Notes: generated by a model from the letters alone, not told the origin. A stretch of 64,000 nucleotides of DNA from Thioclava sp. JE_KL1 (GCF_009296265.1 NZ_WBJS01000003.1:186001-250000), one strand, 5' to 3'; positions 33,563-43,005 are shown, counted from the stretch's first letter. Numbers and translations are program-made.

Positions 33563-36136
33563 TCACGCAATTGCGTTTTGCAAAGCCTCTCTGAGCGAGT
33601 CGGAGGAAAAGGGTTTCTGGACGACCGTGCAGGGCGGGTAGATCGCCAGCAGGTCAGGCGCAGACCCGTAGCCCGTGGCCAGCACGAAGGGCACGCCCAT
33701 CTTGTGCAACCGTTCGGCAACCGGCACGGATTGCTCATCCCCGAGATTGACGTCGAGCACGGCGAAATCGGGTCGCGCGCCCTCCAGCCATGTCAGCGCG
33801 CCTTCCACCGAGGAGGTGATCTTGACGTCGCGCGCGCCCAGATCCTCCAGCACGCCGGCGGCATCCATCGCGATGATGAGCGTGTCTTCCAGCACCAGCC
33901 CCTGCCCCGACAGGCGGAAGGCGGCGCCGGTCTGCGCGGCGGGTGCGGCCGCAACGTCTCCCTCCGTGCCAGGCTGATCGATCAGCTCCGCGATCGTGGT
34001 CGGCGGGATGCGGAATTGCGCCTCCACCCCGGTCATCTTGTAAGAAATCTCGGCATCGCCGCGCAGCTCGTGCGGGATCGAGTTCTCGATGATGATCGAC
34101 CCGAAGCCGCGCCGTTTCGGCGGGGTGACGGGCGGACCGCCACGCTCTTTCCAGTCGATCAGCAGCCCCCCGCTGTGATCGGTGGAGAGCGCGATCTCGA
34201 CGCGCCCGCCGCTATCGCACAGCCCGCCATATTTGATCGAATTCGTCGCCATCTCGTGCAGCACGAGCGCCAGCGTCGTATAGGCTTGCGGCGAAATCAG
34301 CGCATCGGGCCCGGTGATGATCACACGCTCGGCCTTGCGGTCGGCATAGGCCGCGAATTCGCACGAGATCAGCCCATGCAGCGAGGCGGGCTCCCAATGC
34401 TCGGCGGTAAGCTGGTCATGCGCCCGCGCCAGCGCCTGAATGCGCCCGTCGAGATTGTCGGTGAACTCTTCGAGCGAGCGCGCCGAGCTGCGCGACTGCG
34501 CCAGCAACCCGCGCATCAGGTTCAGGATATTGCGCACCCGGTGGTTCAGCTCCGAGATCAGCAGTTCCTGATGCTCCTGCGCGCGCTTGCGCTCGGCCGA
34601 GGTCGCATCGGTGATCTTGAGGAAGATCTCCAGCAGGACCGTGCGCAGTAGCTCCGCCGCGTGGCATTGCTGGTTCGTCCACGGGGCCGAGCGCCCGGTG
34701 ACCGTCTCGCGCCAGACCTCGAAGCTCTTGCGCGGCGTGAGCCGCACGCCGTTCGGGCCGAGCTGCGCAGGCTTCGTGGGATCGCCTGCCCATTCGACCG
34801 TGTCCGCGATCTGGCGGCGGAACAGCACGAGATAATCGCGCGGTCGTTTCGAGATCGGAATGGCGAGCAGCCCCGCCGCACGTTCGGGAAAATCGCGGGC
34901 CGGTTCGTGGACGCGACCCAGCTGATCGGTCGCGAAGGTCGAGGACCCGATCGACCGGTCCAGCATCCGCGCGATTCCAGCGAATTCCTCTTTGGTCGGC
35001 GTGGTGCCGGTCGCGCTGAATTCCTCGTTCTCATAAAGGACGAACCCGTCATGCGGGATCACCAGACGGATCTCGTCGGAGACCGCCATCAGGCTTTCCG
35101 ACAGCGCCTTGCCATCGGCCATATGCCCCATCAGCGTGCGTTGCAGGCTGGCCGTATCGGATTGCGCCTGCTTGCGCTCCCCATCCTCGAACTTGCTGAG
35201 TTCATAGGAAAACATATGGGCGTACATCTCGATCGCTGTGCGCAATTCGTAATCGATATAGCGTGGCGCGTCGTGGTGGCAGGCGAACAGCCCCCACAGC
35301 TCGCCATCGCGCATGATCGAGACCGACATCGATGCCCCCACGCCCATGTTGCGCAGGTATTCGATATGGATCGGCGAGACCGCCCGCGTCACCGCCAGCG
35401 ACATATCGAGCGGCTGCCCGTTCAGATCGACCCCGGGCAGCACCGGCGCACCGGGATCGTTCACATCCGCGATCAACCGCAGCAGCGCGCGTTTATACAG
35501 GGCGCGCGCCTGCACCGGGATATCGCTGGCGGGAAAGCGCAGCCCGTCATAGAGGCGCTGCTGGTCCTTGCGGGTCTCGGCGATGACCTTGCCCGATTGA
35601 TCGGGCTGGAACTGGTAGATCATCACGCTGTCGAAGCCCGAGAGCGCCTGCAGCCCCATCGCCGCATCGCGCGCAAGCCGCTCCAGCCCCCGGTCGCGGC
35701 GCAGACGCGCGATCTGCGGATACACATCGGTCATCACATCGCGTCCGCGCGTGCCCAGCTTCGGCTCGAATTCGACGATCAGATACGGCCCCGATGCATG
35801 CAGCGAGACGTCGAAACTCTTCCCGTTCGCTTTCAGCACTACACCGAACAGCCGCACCGCCGTCTCGCCGCCCTCCGCCGTGCGCAGGCTCGCGCGGATC
35901 CGGTCGAACCCGTCGGAGACGATCAGATCGGCAAGTGGACGGCCAAGCGCCTCCTCATAGGCCATGCCGAGGATCTCCTCGAGATTGCTCGAGGCGTGCT
36001 GCACGATCCAGTCGCTCGAGAGCGCCAGAAGCGCTCCGTAGCTCTGGACCCGGCCAAGCTGGTGGATCGGCTCGCGGTCGCAATCGGTCAGATCGACGGG
36101 GCGCTGGCTGGGGGCGGGGCTGGTATCGGACGTCAC
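33563..36136 (-). CDS. bphP: Bacteriophytochrome: PAS-GAF-PHY-HWE kinase-receiver
   Basis: An 857-residue red/far-red light sensor kinase. Biliverdin attaches at Cys19 (DLTDCDREPIH); the GAF domain has the DIP motif (205-207) and chromophore-contacting His257 (SPIHIEYLR); the PHY tongue has PRKSF at 469-473. The kinase is of the HWE class: phospho-His532 (SELNHRVRN), N box HEMATNSIKYG and WxE at 662-664. A fused receiver (about 745-857) has Asp795 and Lys841. It starts with GTG overlapping the heme oxygenase stop, giving a bphO-bphP operon. Confidence 0.93.
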   Translation of the reverse strand: MTSDTSPAPSQRPVDLTDCDREPIHQLGRVQSYGALLALSSDWIVQHASSNLEEILGMAYEEALGRPLADLIVSDGFDRIRASLRTAEGGETAVRLFGVVLKANGKSFDVSLHASGPYLIVEFEPKLGTRGRDVMTDVYPQIARLRRDRGLERLARDAAMGLQALSGFDSVMIYQFQPDQSGKVIAETRKDQQRLYDGLRFPASDIPVQARALYKRALLRLIADVNDPGAPVLPGVDLNGQPLDMSLAVTRAVSPIHIEYLRNMGVGASMSVSIMRDGELWGLFACHHDAPRYIDYELRTAIEMYAHMFSYELSKFEDGERKQAQSDTASLQRTLMGHMADGKALSESLMAVSDEIRLVIPHDGFVLYENEEFSATGTTPTKEEFAGIARMLDRSIGSSTFATDQLGRVHEPARDFPERAAGLLAIPISKRPRDYLVLFRRQIADTVEWAGDPTKPAQLGPNGVRLTPRKSFEVWRETVTGRSAPWTNQQCHAAELLRTVLLEIFLKITDATSAERKRAQEHQELLISELNHRVRNILNLMRGLLAQSRSSARSLEEFTDNLDGRIQALARAHDQLTAEHWEPASLHGLISCEFAAYADRKAERVIITGPDALISPQAYTTLALVLHEMATNSIKYGGLCDSGGRVEIALSTDHSGGLLIDWKERGGPPVTPPKRRGFGSIIIENSIPHELRGDAEISYKMTGVEAQFRIPPTTIAELIDQPGTEGDVAAAPAAQTGAAFRLSGQGLVLEDTLIIAMDAAGVLEDLGARDVKITSSVEGALTWLEGARPDFAVLDVNLGDEQSVPVAERLHKMGVPFVLATGYGSAPDLLAIYPPCTVVQKPFSSDSLREALQNAIA

Positions 36137-36804
36137 GTCGGCTCCTTGGGCGTCAAATCGGTGTCTGCCGCGATCCTGCCGGGCCGCGGATGGTCAATGG
36201 AATTGGAGGCAAGCGCCGGTGCGAGAGCGTCGGACGTTGTGCCCGCACCCTGCGCCTGCACGGCCTGCGCGAAAAGATGGAAACCCCGCGTCGCATCGGC
36301 GACGACACAGGCTGCGCGCGGGTCTGCGGGGCTCAGCGCATCGAGCGTCGCGCAATGCCGTTTCCACAGCGCCCCAGCGGCGGGGGCCTGAAAATAAAGC
36401 GGTTTGGCCTCGGCCGGGGTCTCGGCGAAGACCTTGCGGTCGATCACCTGCGTCCCAAGCCGCGAGCCCAGTACGAGATAATCGACCGCCAGCGGGTCGA
36501 GCAGGCTTGGCCCCGGGTCGGGGATTGGACGCACAAGACGGCCCAGACGCGCCAGATCCCGGTCGAGCCGGTCGAGAAAATCGCTCAGCAATCCCGCGCA
36601 GATCGCGCCGGGGGCCGCATGGCGCGCCAATACGCCAAGCCCTGCGGCCTGCGCTGCGAGAAACCAGCCCAATTCCTGCGCCGGGGCCGCGAAAAACTGG
36701 GAGAATTGCGCCTCCCCCGCCTCATGCGCGGCGGAGGTCTTGTGTCTCAGGATTTGTCGGAAGGACAGCGCATGCGAAGGCGCGGGCCTGTGAATCTTGG
36801 TCAT
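36133..36804 (-). CDS. bphO: Biliverdin-producing heme oxygenase
   Basis: A 223-residue heme oxygenase that opens heme to biliverdin, the phytochrome chromophore. The N-terminal LRHKTSAAHEAGE holds the probable proximal His27, and the late DYLVLGSRLGTQVIDRKVF segment is the distal-helix region with the Gly-rich LGS. The ATG at 36804 has only a weak ribosome site; I keep it because the helix follows at the usual distance. First gene of bphO-bphP, with GTGA overlap to the sensor. Confidence 0.86.
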   Translation of the reverse strand: MTKIHRPAPSHALSFRQILRHKTSAAHEAGEAQFSQFFAAPAQELGWFLAAQAAGLGVLARHAAPGAICAGLLSDFLDRLDRDLARLGRLVRPIPDPGPSLLDPLAVDYLVLGSRLGTQVIDRKVFAETPAEAKPLYFQAPAAGALWKRHCATLDALSPADPRAACVVADATRGFHLFAQAVQAQGAGTTSDALAPALASNSIDHPRPGRIAADTDLTPKEPT

Positions 36805-37107
36805 TACAAACCCGTCTGCGGCGTGTCGTAGAAGCTGGAATATCTTCAACGCCGGAGCTCGGCAAAGGTTTCTTTGCGGGAACCAGAATTGCAGCTGCGC
36901 GGTTCGCGCGCGCGAGAAATCACAGCGCGCAGGGCCACGCGGGCCGCTCTCCGATGCGCCCTCTGCGGCCTTCTGGCCGCCCCTACAGGCCACGCTTTTG
37001 ACCATTAACCTCAAATTAACCTCGCTTGCGCGACGGTTAACGCGAGGTCAACCAAACGAGCGCCCCGTCGCCTCCCGACCTCGCGAACCGAGTGAAGGAG
37101 TGGAATT
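36805..37107. other. 303-bp divergent control region between bphO and the polysaccharide operon
   Basis: No gene is seen. It holds a small hairpin GCAAAG-GTTT-CTTTGC (36862-36877), a GGAAC-N17-GGTT element (36879-36904, plus strand) close to the EcfG stress-promoter pattern, and a block at 36998-37051 flanked by TTGACC and GGTCAA that includes a CtrA-type site. Confidence 0.6.
37005..37020 (+). promoter_or_regulatory. Perfect CtrA-type site TTAA-N7-TTAAC
   Basis: TTAACCTCAAATTAAC matches the full TTAA-N7-TTAAC consensus of the cell-cycle regulator CtrA. It is 88 bp before the first gene of the polysaccharide operon and about 200 bp from bphO on the other side. Confidence 0.65.
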
Positions 37108-38349
37108 GTGATCATCAGCGGCGCATCGCTCGACATTCTGATGCTGACCCCGTGGTTTCCGAACCGCCCCGACGGCTGGCCGAGCCGCTTCGTCGCCGAC
37201 AGCGCAAGGGCGCTCGCGCGGCGGGGCCACCGGGTCCGGGTCGGCGTGTTGCGCGGGCTGACGCCTGCGGGCACGGGGCGGCTCGCATCGCCCGAGCATC
37301 GCGGCGAGATCGAGGCGGCGCGCTTCCCCGAGATCGAGGACATCCGCCTCGCGCGCTATCCGACCCTGCCGGGCGGGCTGATGCGCAAGCTGACCAACCG
37401 CACGCTCGACCGGGCGCTCACGACGCTGGCGGGCGAGATGATCGCCGCGCGCGGTCCCGACGTGATCCTGGTGCAGACAGAGACCCTCGCCCCTGCCGCG
37501 CAAGCTTTGGTCGCGCGGAAGGGGCTGCCCGTCGTCGGCGTGCTGCATGGCGAGAACAGCAATTGGCGGTATCTCTGGACCAATGGGCAGGCCGAGCGGT
37601 TTCGCGACGCCTTGGGCGGGCTCGACCGGCTTGTCGTCGTGGGCGAGCCGCTGCGCCGTTTCGCGACCGATCTGTCCGGGCGTGGGGATCATATCGAGGT
37701 GGTCTGGAACGGGGTCGATCCCGCGCCCGACCGTCCGCCCCTGCGGCTGCCGGACGAGGCTCCCCTGCGGCTGGTGAGCGTCGCCAATCTGCATCCCGCC
37801 AAAGGCTTGAACCTGCTGATCGCGGCGCTCGGACGGCTTGCCCGCGACGGGGACGCGCCATGGCATCTGACGATCATCGGCGACGGGCCGGAGCGTGCCA
37901 ATCTCGCCGCCCAGATCGCGCGGCAGGGGCTCGGGGATAGGATCACCCTCGCCGGTCAGAAACCACATGAAGATGTGCTCGCAAACCTCAGACAAAGCGA
38001 CATTTTCGTATTGCCGTCGTGGCGGGAGGCTTTCGGGATCGTCTATCTCGAGGCGATGGTCGCTGGCGCGCTCTGCATCGGGGTCGAGGGTCAAGGCCCG
38101 GCGCAATTCCTGCGCAACGGCGAGACCGGCTATCTGGTCGCGCCACGCTCGGTCGGGGCGTTGGTCGAGACGTTGCGCCCCCTGCTGACCGGCCCGCGTA
38201 CCGAGTGGCGCCAGATCGCGCGCGCCGGCACCCGGTTCGCCCGCGATCATGCCAGTTGGGACGCCCATGCCCGCGCACTGTCCGAGGTGCTGCACGTCGC
38301 CTGCGCCCGCGCCGCTCCTTACCTGCAGGAGGCTCGCCTTGTCGGTTAA
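37108..38349 (+). CDS. Glycosyltransferase family 4, first gene of polysaccharide operon
   Basis: A 413-residue retaining GT-B glycosyltransferase. The acceptor half opens LMLTPWFPNRPDGWPSRFVA, the donor half has VANLHPAKGLNLLIAAL and the sugar-nucleotide ExxxxxxxE motif at Glu307 to Glu315 (EAFGIVYLEAM). It adds one sugar to a lipid-linked glycan on the cytoplasmic side. Start is GTG at 37108 with GAAGGAG upstream. The donor sugar cannot be told. Confidence 0.85.
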   Translation: MIISGASLDILMLTPWFPNRPDGWPSRFVADSARALARRGHRVRVGVLRGLTPAGTGRLASPEHRGEIEAARFPEIEDIRLARYPTLPGGLMRKLTNRTLDRALTTLAGEMIAARGPDVILVQTETLAPAAQALVARKGLPVVGVLHGENSNWRYLWTNGQAERFRDALGGLDRLVVVGEPLRRFATDLSGRGDHIEVVWNGVDPAPDRPPLRLPDEAPLRLVSVANLHPAKGLNLLIAALGRLARDGDAPWHLTIIGDGPERANLAAQIARQGLGDRITLAGQKPHEDVLANLRQSDIFVLPSWREAFGIVYLEAMVAGALCIGVEGQGPAQFLRNGETGYLVAPRSVGALVETLRPLLTGPRTEWRQIARAGTRFARDHASWDAHARALSEVLHVACARAAPYLQEARLVG

Positions 38350-39520
38350 GCCTCCCTGCCCCGATGCCCGCCCCGGCCCCGCACTCGCGGTGCTGATCGA
38401 GCCCGCGCCCTACATGGTCGCGATGACCGCCGCGCTGGCCGCGCGCTGGCCTGCGGGCCTTACCGTGCGCTATGTTTCGGCGGCGGCTACGCAGAACTGG
38501 GCAGACACCCCGCCTGAAACCGTCTTGCCCGCGAGGCGTCTGGCGGCCCTCGTCACGCTCTGGCGCGAGATCCGCAGCACGCGACCCGAAGTCATTTTCG
38601 TCGCCGGTTGGGCGCATGTCCCCGTGCTGGCCGCGATCGTTCTCGGCAAGCTCTCGGGCGCGCGGATCATCGCGCTGAGCGACACGTGGATCAGCCCTGC
38701 ACGCGGGGTGCGCGCGGTGCTCAAGCGTCGGATTCTCGCGATGATCGACGGGTTCTGCCCGGCAGGCCAGCGCGCCGCCGACTATCTTCGCGACCAAGGC
38801 GTGTCGCCCGAGAAGATCTTACCCGGACGGATGAGTTCGGACACCGCCGCCATCGCGCGCCACGTTCGCACCCTCGGCCCCGAAGGGCGGCAAGAGATGC
38901 GCGCGCGGCTCGGGATCGTGCCCGATGCGCCCGTGTTGATGTTCCTCGGGCGGCTCGCCCCCGAGAAAGGGCTGGACCTGCTGCTGGACGCTTTCGCGCA
39001 GCTCAACGCCACGGAGGCGCGCTTGATCGTGGCGGGCGACGGGCCGCTTGGCGAGACACTGGCGAAGGCGGCGGCACGCGATCCCCGTATCCTGTGGCGC
39101 GGGCGGCTCGAAGGGGCGGCGCTGCGCGATCACCTCGCCGCCGCGGATTGCCTCGTCCTGCCAAGCCGCGCCGAACCGTTCGGGTTGGTGATCGGCGAGG
39201 CGCTGGCCGCGGGCTGCGGTGTCGTGGCAAGCGGGGCCTGTGGCGCGGTGCCCGACCTACTGAGCGGGCGCGAGGCCGGGCTGATCGTGCCGCCGGGCGA
39301 CGCTGGCGCATTGCACGCCGCACTGGCCCGCGTCTGCGCCGATCCCTATCTGCGCGCCCGGATGCGGGCCGATGCGCCTGCGGCAATCGCAGGCTGGTCG
39401 AGCGCGGATTGGGCAAGCCAGCTCTGCACGCTGGCCGAGCGGGTGACGCACGACGCGCCCGAAACCGCGCGCGAAGCCAGCTCCGCGCCCGCGCCCAACC
39501 GCAAGGCGGAACGCGCATGA
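38339..39520 (+). CDS. Glycosyltransferase family 4 with TTG start
   Basis: A 393-residue GT-B enzyme: FLGRLAPEKGLDLLLDAF, AGDGPLGETL, and EPFGLVIGEAL as donor motif. The best start is TTG at 38339, ten bases inside the preceding gene, because GCAGGAGG lies at the right distance; an ATG at 38414 would remove the first strand of the fold. Translation is coupled to both neighbours (ATGA overlap with the next). Confidence 0.8.
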   Translation: MSVKPPCPDARPGPALAVLIEPAPYMVAMTAALAARWPAGLTVRYVSAAATQNWADTPPETVLPARRLAALVTLWREIRSTRPEVIFVAGWAHVPVLAAIVLGKLSGARIIALSDTWISPARGVRAVLKRRILAMIDGFCPAGQRAADYLRDQGVSPEKILPGRMSSDTAAIARHVRTLGPEGRQEMRARLGIVPDAPVLMFLGRLAPEKGLDLLLDAFAQLNATEARLIVAGDGPLGETLAKAAARDPRILWRGRLEGAALRDHLAAADCLVLPSRAEPFGLVIGEALAAGCGVVASGACGAVPDLLSGREAGLIVPPGDAGALHAALARVCADPYLRARMRADAPAAIAGWSSADWASQLCTLAERVTHDAPETAREASSAPAPNRKAERA

Positions 39521-40833
39521 GGCTCGCGATCCGCAAACGCGGCCTTTTGCTGGGCCTCGGCATCGCCGCCACCGCCGCGCCGAGCGTCATCTATGTCAAC
39601 ATGCTCTTCGGACCCGGCGCGCGTTGGGCGGCGATGGGGGTTCTGGTCCTCGCACTTCTCCTCAATGGGCGGTTGTGGCGCAAGATCCCGGGCGACGGGA
39701 TGTATTTCCGGCTGGCGCTGCTGGGCTTGACGGCGCTGTCCGCGCTGTGGTCGAGCGTGCCGCATCTGAGCGGGCCGAAATCCACGACCTACGCATTGAC
39801 CGCGCTGGCCTTCGCCTCGGCGGGCGCTGCCTGGGCGCAGCACACGCGGCGGCGCGATCTCTTCGCGATCCTCTGGCCGCTGCTGGCGCTTGTCATGTTC
39901 GCCGGGATCGGCGGGCTGCGATCCGGTTTCGGTACGGTCGAGATGAACGCGGATATCTCGCTCTATCGGGGGCTGAGCGCCAATTCCAACTTCCTCGCCC
40001 TGATGATCCTCACCGTCGCGCCACTGCCGCTCTGGCGGCTCGCCCAGCGCCGGATCGGGCGACAGAGACGGCTGTTCTGGCGGGCCGTGGTACTGATCCT
40101 GACTGTGCTGGTGCTGATGAGCCTGTCGCGGGCGAGCCTGCTGTCGCTCACGGTGCTGATCGCGGTCTTTCTTCTCGGGCGCGGGCTCAAGCGGCTGGCG
40201 ATGGCGGCGGCAACGCTCGGGGCTCTGCTATCGCTTCTGTGGCTCTATTTCCCGGATCGGGCGGAGGCGCTGACGCAGCGCTATCTCTTCAAGGCCTCCG
40301 CACAGACCGAGACCCTGATCGCCTCGCGCGCCGAGACATGGGCCGCGACGCTCGAAGGGGCCTGCGCTGGCGGAATGTTCGGGCTGGGCTTCGGCGTCTC
40401 CTATGGGTTCGACGATTACGCGCTGTCGGCGAGTGCGTCGCACTACGGGCGCGAGAAGACCAATTCGGCGCTGGCTCTGATCGAAGAGGTCGGGCTTGCG
40501 GGTGCGGTCCTATTCACCGGAATGCTGCTCCTGATCACGCGCGGCGCGGTTCTCGCGGCCCGGCATGCGCGCCGCCGCAGCGACCGGGTGCTGATGGCGC
40601 TGTTGCTGGGCTATCTCGCGGCGCTCTTCACCCATGCGCAGTTCGAGGCATGGCTGCTCTCGCCCGGAGGTGCCGCCACCCCCGCCTTCTGGACCGCGCT
40701 GGGGATGACGACCGCGCTGGCCAAGCGCATTCGGACCCGGCTCAAGCCCGCGCGGCTCAGCCCGAGCGTGGCCGGCGCGATCGAAGCGGTCCGAGCACGC
40801 TTCCCCCAAGCTGCGGTGCGCTCCAATGCCTGA
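39517..40833 (+). CDS. O-antigen ligase / Wzy-type polymerase membrane protein
   Basis: A 438-residue inner-membrane protein with about ten to twelve hydrophobic segments and a large periplasmic loop (roughly 285-330, with GMFGLGFGVSYGFDD), the arrangement of the WaaL/Wzy superfamily. With the flippase two genes on, it should polymerise or ligate repeat units at the periplasmic face. Ligase and polymerase cannot be told apart here. Confidence 0.8.
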   Translation: MRLAIRKRGLLLGLGIAATAAPSVIYVNMLFGPGARWAAMGVLVLALLLNGRLWRKIPGDGMYFRLALLGLTALSALWSSVPHLSGPKSTTYALTALAFASAGAAWAQHTRRRDLFAILWPLLALVMFAGIGGLRSGFGTVEMNADISLYRGLSANSNFLALMILTVAPLPLWRLAQRRIGRQRRLFWRAVVLILTVLVLMSLSRASLLSLTVLIAVFLLGRGLKRLAMAAATLGALLSLLWLYFPDRAEALTQRYLFKASAQTETLIASRAETWAATLEGACAGGMFGLGFGVSYGFDDYALSASASHYGREKTNSALALIEEVGLAGAVLFTGMLLLITRGAVLAARHARRRSDRVLMALLLGYLAALFTHAQFEAWLLSPGGAATPAFWTALGMTTALAKRIRTRLKPARLSPSVAGAIEAVRARFPQAAVRSNA

Positions 40834-41443
40834 TGCCATGCCCTTCCCCGTCCCACCGCAAGCGCGCCCCTCCTCCCGGCGAGGTCCCTTCCGGCCCATC
40901 GCCACGCAGGACCTGTCTCGCTTCCCCCGCCCGGTGATCGCGGGCAATCGCAGCTTTGGCTGGCGCGCCGTGTGGTATCTGGTCAATGCGCTCTTCTTCC
41001 AATCGGCGCTTCTCGCCCTGATCCCCTCACGCACGAAAGCCGCGATCCTGCGCGGGTTCGGGGCGAAAGTTGGCCCCGGCCTCGTCTGCAAGCCACGCGT
41101 CACGATCAAATACCCGTGGCTTCTGGAGATCGGCGCGCATGTCTGGCTGGGCGAGCGCGTGTGGATCGACAATCCCGGCCCGGTGCGCATCGGCGCTCAT
41201 GTCTGCATCAGCCAAGGGGTGCGCATCGTCACCGGCAGCCATGACTGGGCGCGCGGCGATTTCCGCTTCTTCGCGCGGCCCATCGAGATCGGCGACAGCG
41301 CATGGGTCACGGCGCATCGCGTCCTGCGCCCCGGCGCGGTCGTGCCGCCGCGTGTCGTCGTTCTGGGCGATGTCAGCGCCGGAGACGGGCGCGGCCCGCG
41401 TGCGGCATCGGATGGCGCATCCTCGGAGAGCGGTGCCCGATGA
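40826..41443 (+). CDS. Left-handed beta-helix acetyltransferase (WcaF-like)
   Basis: A 205-residue O-acetyltransferase of the colanic-acid WcaF type: RNSFGW-like NRSFGWRAVWYLVNALFF, then hexapeptide turns (IGAHVWLGERVWIDN, IGAHVCISQGVRIVTGSHD). His in GSHDW is the likely base. The C-terminal tail (last 25 residues or so) lacks the usual GNPAR ending and is Gly/Ser/Ala-rich, although the stop sits in a clean ATGA overlap with the next gene. Confidence 0.75.
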   Translation: MPDAMPFPVPPQARPSSRRGPFRPIATQDLSRFPRPVIAGNRSFGWRAVWYLVNALFFQSALLALIPSRTKAAILRGFGAKVGPGLVCKPRVTIKYPWLLEIGAHVWLGERVWIDNPGPVRIGAHVCISQGVRIVTGSHDWARGDFRFFARPIEIGDSAWVTAHRVLRPGAVVPPRVVVLGDVSAGDGRGPRAASDGASSESGAR

Positions 41444-43005
41444 GCGTCTCCGTATCGTCCCCCCGGCCTTTGTCCTCATCCTCACCACAATCACCTCCGT
41501 CGCGAGCGCTGCGCAATGGGGCGATCACATGGGGCCAGATCGGAGGCGGGCTGGTCGCGCGGTTTCTGAGCACCCGCTTTGCGCTCACCGCTTTGGGGAT
41601 CGAAGCGATGGGCGCCTATCTCGCAGCCCTCGCTCTGGCGCTGATCGCAAGCATTGTGACCGGCGCGCTGCAAAGTACGACGCTGCGGGCGCTCTCCCTT
41701 GCGCCGTTGGCAGAGAGACCGCGCCTCTTCAACGCGCTGATTGGGCTGCATCTGCGGGTCGCGCTGTGCGTGGCCGGGATCGGCGCAGTTCTGGGCCCGC
41801 CCGCGCTGGCGCGGCTGTTCGAGCTGCCCCCCGCGCTGGCGGATCAGGCCCGGGTCGCCTTCTTTTGCGTTCTGGCGGCGAGCGTCGTTGCGATCGCGCT
41901 CGCCCCGTACGAGATCGCCATGCAGGCACACGAGCGCTTCGGGCTGTTCGCCGCGCTCGATCTGGTGCGGGCGGTGGCGCTGATCCCGTTAGCCTATCTT
42001 CTGATCGGGCAGCCTACGCCGCCGCTTGCCGCTTTCGCCGCGCTGTCCGCTGGGCTGAGCCTGAGCGCCACGCTTGCCGGGGCGTGGCGGGTGCGCAAAT
42101 CCCTGCCCGAGACGCGGCTGCATCTGCGCTGGATCCTGAACATCCGCCCCGCGCGCGGCCAGAGCGCGCTCCTGTCGTGGTCGGTCCTCGGCGGGCTGGC
42201 GACGAGTGCGCGGGCGCAGGGCATGGTGCTTCTGATGGCGGCGCTGGGCGGTCCGGTCGCGAGCGCGGCCTATGGGCTGGGCAACCAACTCCCCGCCGCA
42301 TTGCGCCAATTCGCCGAAGCCACGCGTCAGGTTCTGGCCCCGCGTATCTATGCCGATCATGCGACAAGAGGCTCTGACGGCAGCATCACCGGCGCGCTGG
42401 TCGCCAGCCGGATCGCTGCGCTGATCGCGTTCGGGGCGGCGATCCCGATGGCGGTGAACGCCCCGGCGCTGCTGTCGCTCTGGCTGGGCCGCAGCAACCC
42501 CGAGATGGTGCTGGTGGTGCGGCTGATGCTGGCGGCACTCGCGCTCGATCAGCTGAGCGCGGGCTTGGGGCTGGCGTTCCTCGCACGCGGTCGCATCGCA
42601 TGGATGCAGGGCTGGGGCGCGGCGCTGGCGGTGATGAGCCTGCCCGCCGCCTTCCTCGCCGGTCGGACGAGTGGCGAAATCGGCGCAGCCCTCTGGGTCG
42701 CCCTCGCCGTCACTGCGGCGATCGCCGCGCTACGGATTATGCTTCTGACGCGCCTCTCCCCCGGCACCGCCACACGCTGGGCGCACGAGACCCTGATCCC
42801 TGTGCTGGCGAGCACACTGCCCGCGGCGCTTGGCGCGGCGCTGGTGCAGGCACTGCTGCCCGAGGGCGCGCCACGGCTGGCGCTGAGCCTCGGGCTCTGC
42901 GCGGCACTCTGGCTCGGGGCAAGCTGGCGGCTGGGGCTGAGCGCGCCGGAACGCGCGCGGCTGACTGCACTCCTGCGCCGCCGCCCGACGGAGGGTCCGG
43001 CATGA
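41440..43005 (+). CDS. Polysaccharide flippase (Wzx/MATE-like)
   Basis: A 521-residue membrane protein with twelve or more segments and the internal symmetry of oligosaccharide flippases; ITWGQIGGGLVARFLSTRF at the start is typical. It should flip undecaprenyl-linked repeat units to the periplasm. A Ser/Pro-rich cytoplasmic N-terminus (about 1-25) precedes the first helix. Coupled to both neighbours by ATGA overlaps. Confidence 0.8.
   Translation: MSVSVSSPRPLSSSSPQSPPSRALRNGAITWGQIGGGLVARFLSTRFALTALGIEAMGAYLAALALALIASIVTGALQSTTLRALSLAPLAERPRLFNALIGLHLRVALCVAGIGAVLGPPALARLFELPPALADQARVAFFCVLAASVVAIALAPYEIAMQAHERFGLFAALDLVRAVALIPLAYLLIGQPTPPLAAFAALSAGLSLSATLAGAWRVRKSLPETRLHLRWILNIRPARGQSALLSWSVLGGLATSARAQGMVLLMAALGGPVASAAYGLGNQLPAALRQFAEATRQVLAPRIYADHATRGSDGSITGALVASRIAALIAFGAAIPMAVNAPALLSLWLGRSNPEMVLVVRLMLAALALDQLSAGLGLAFLARGRIAWMQGWGAALAVMSLPAAFLAGRTSGEIGAALWVALAVTAAIAALRIMLLTRLSPGTATRWAHETLIPVLASTLPAALGAALVQALLPEGAPRLALSLGLCAALWLGASWRLGLSAPERARLTALLRRRPTEGPA

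Noticed and set aside
32840-36391. Two long plus-strand frames opposite bphP
   Set aside because: Shadows of the phytochrome gene, whose residues Cys19, DIP, PRKSF and His532 are all in the minus frame.
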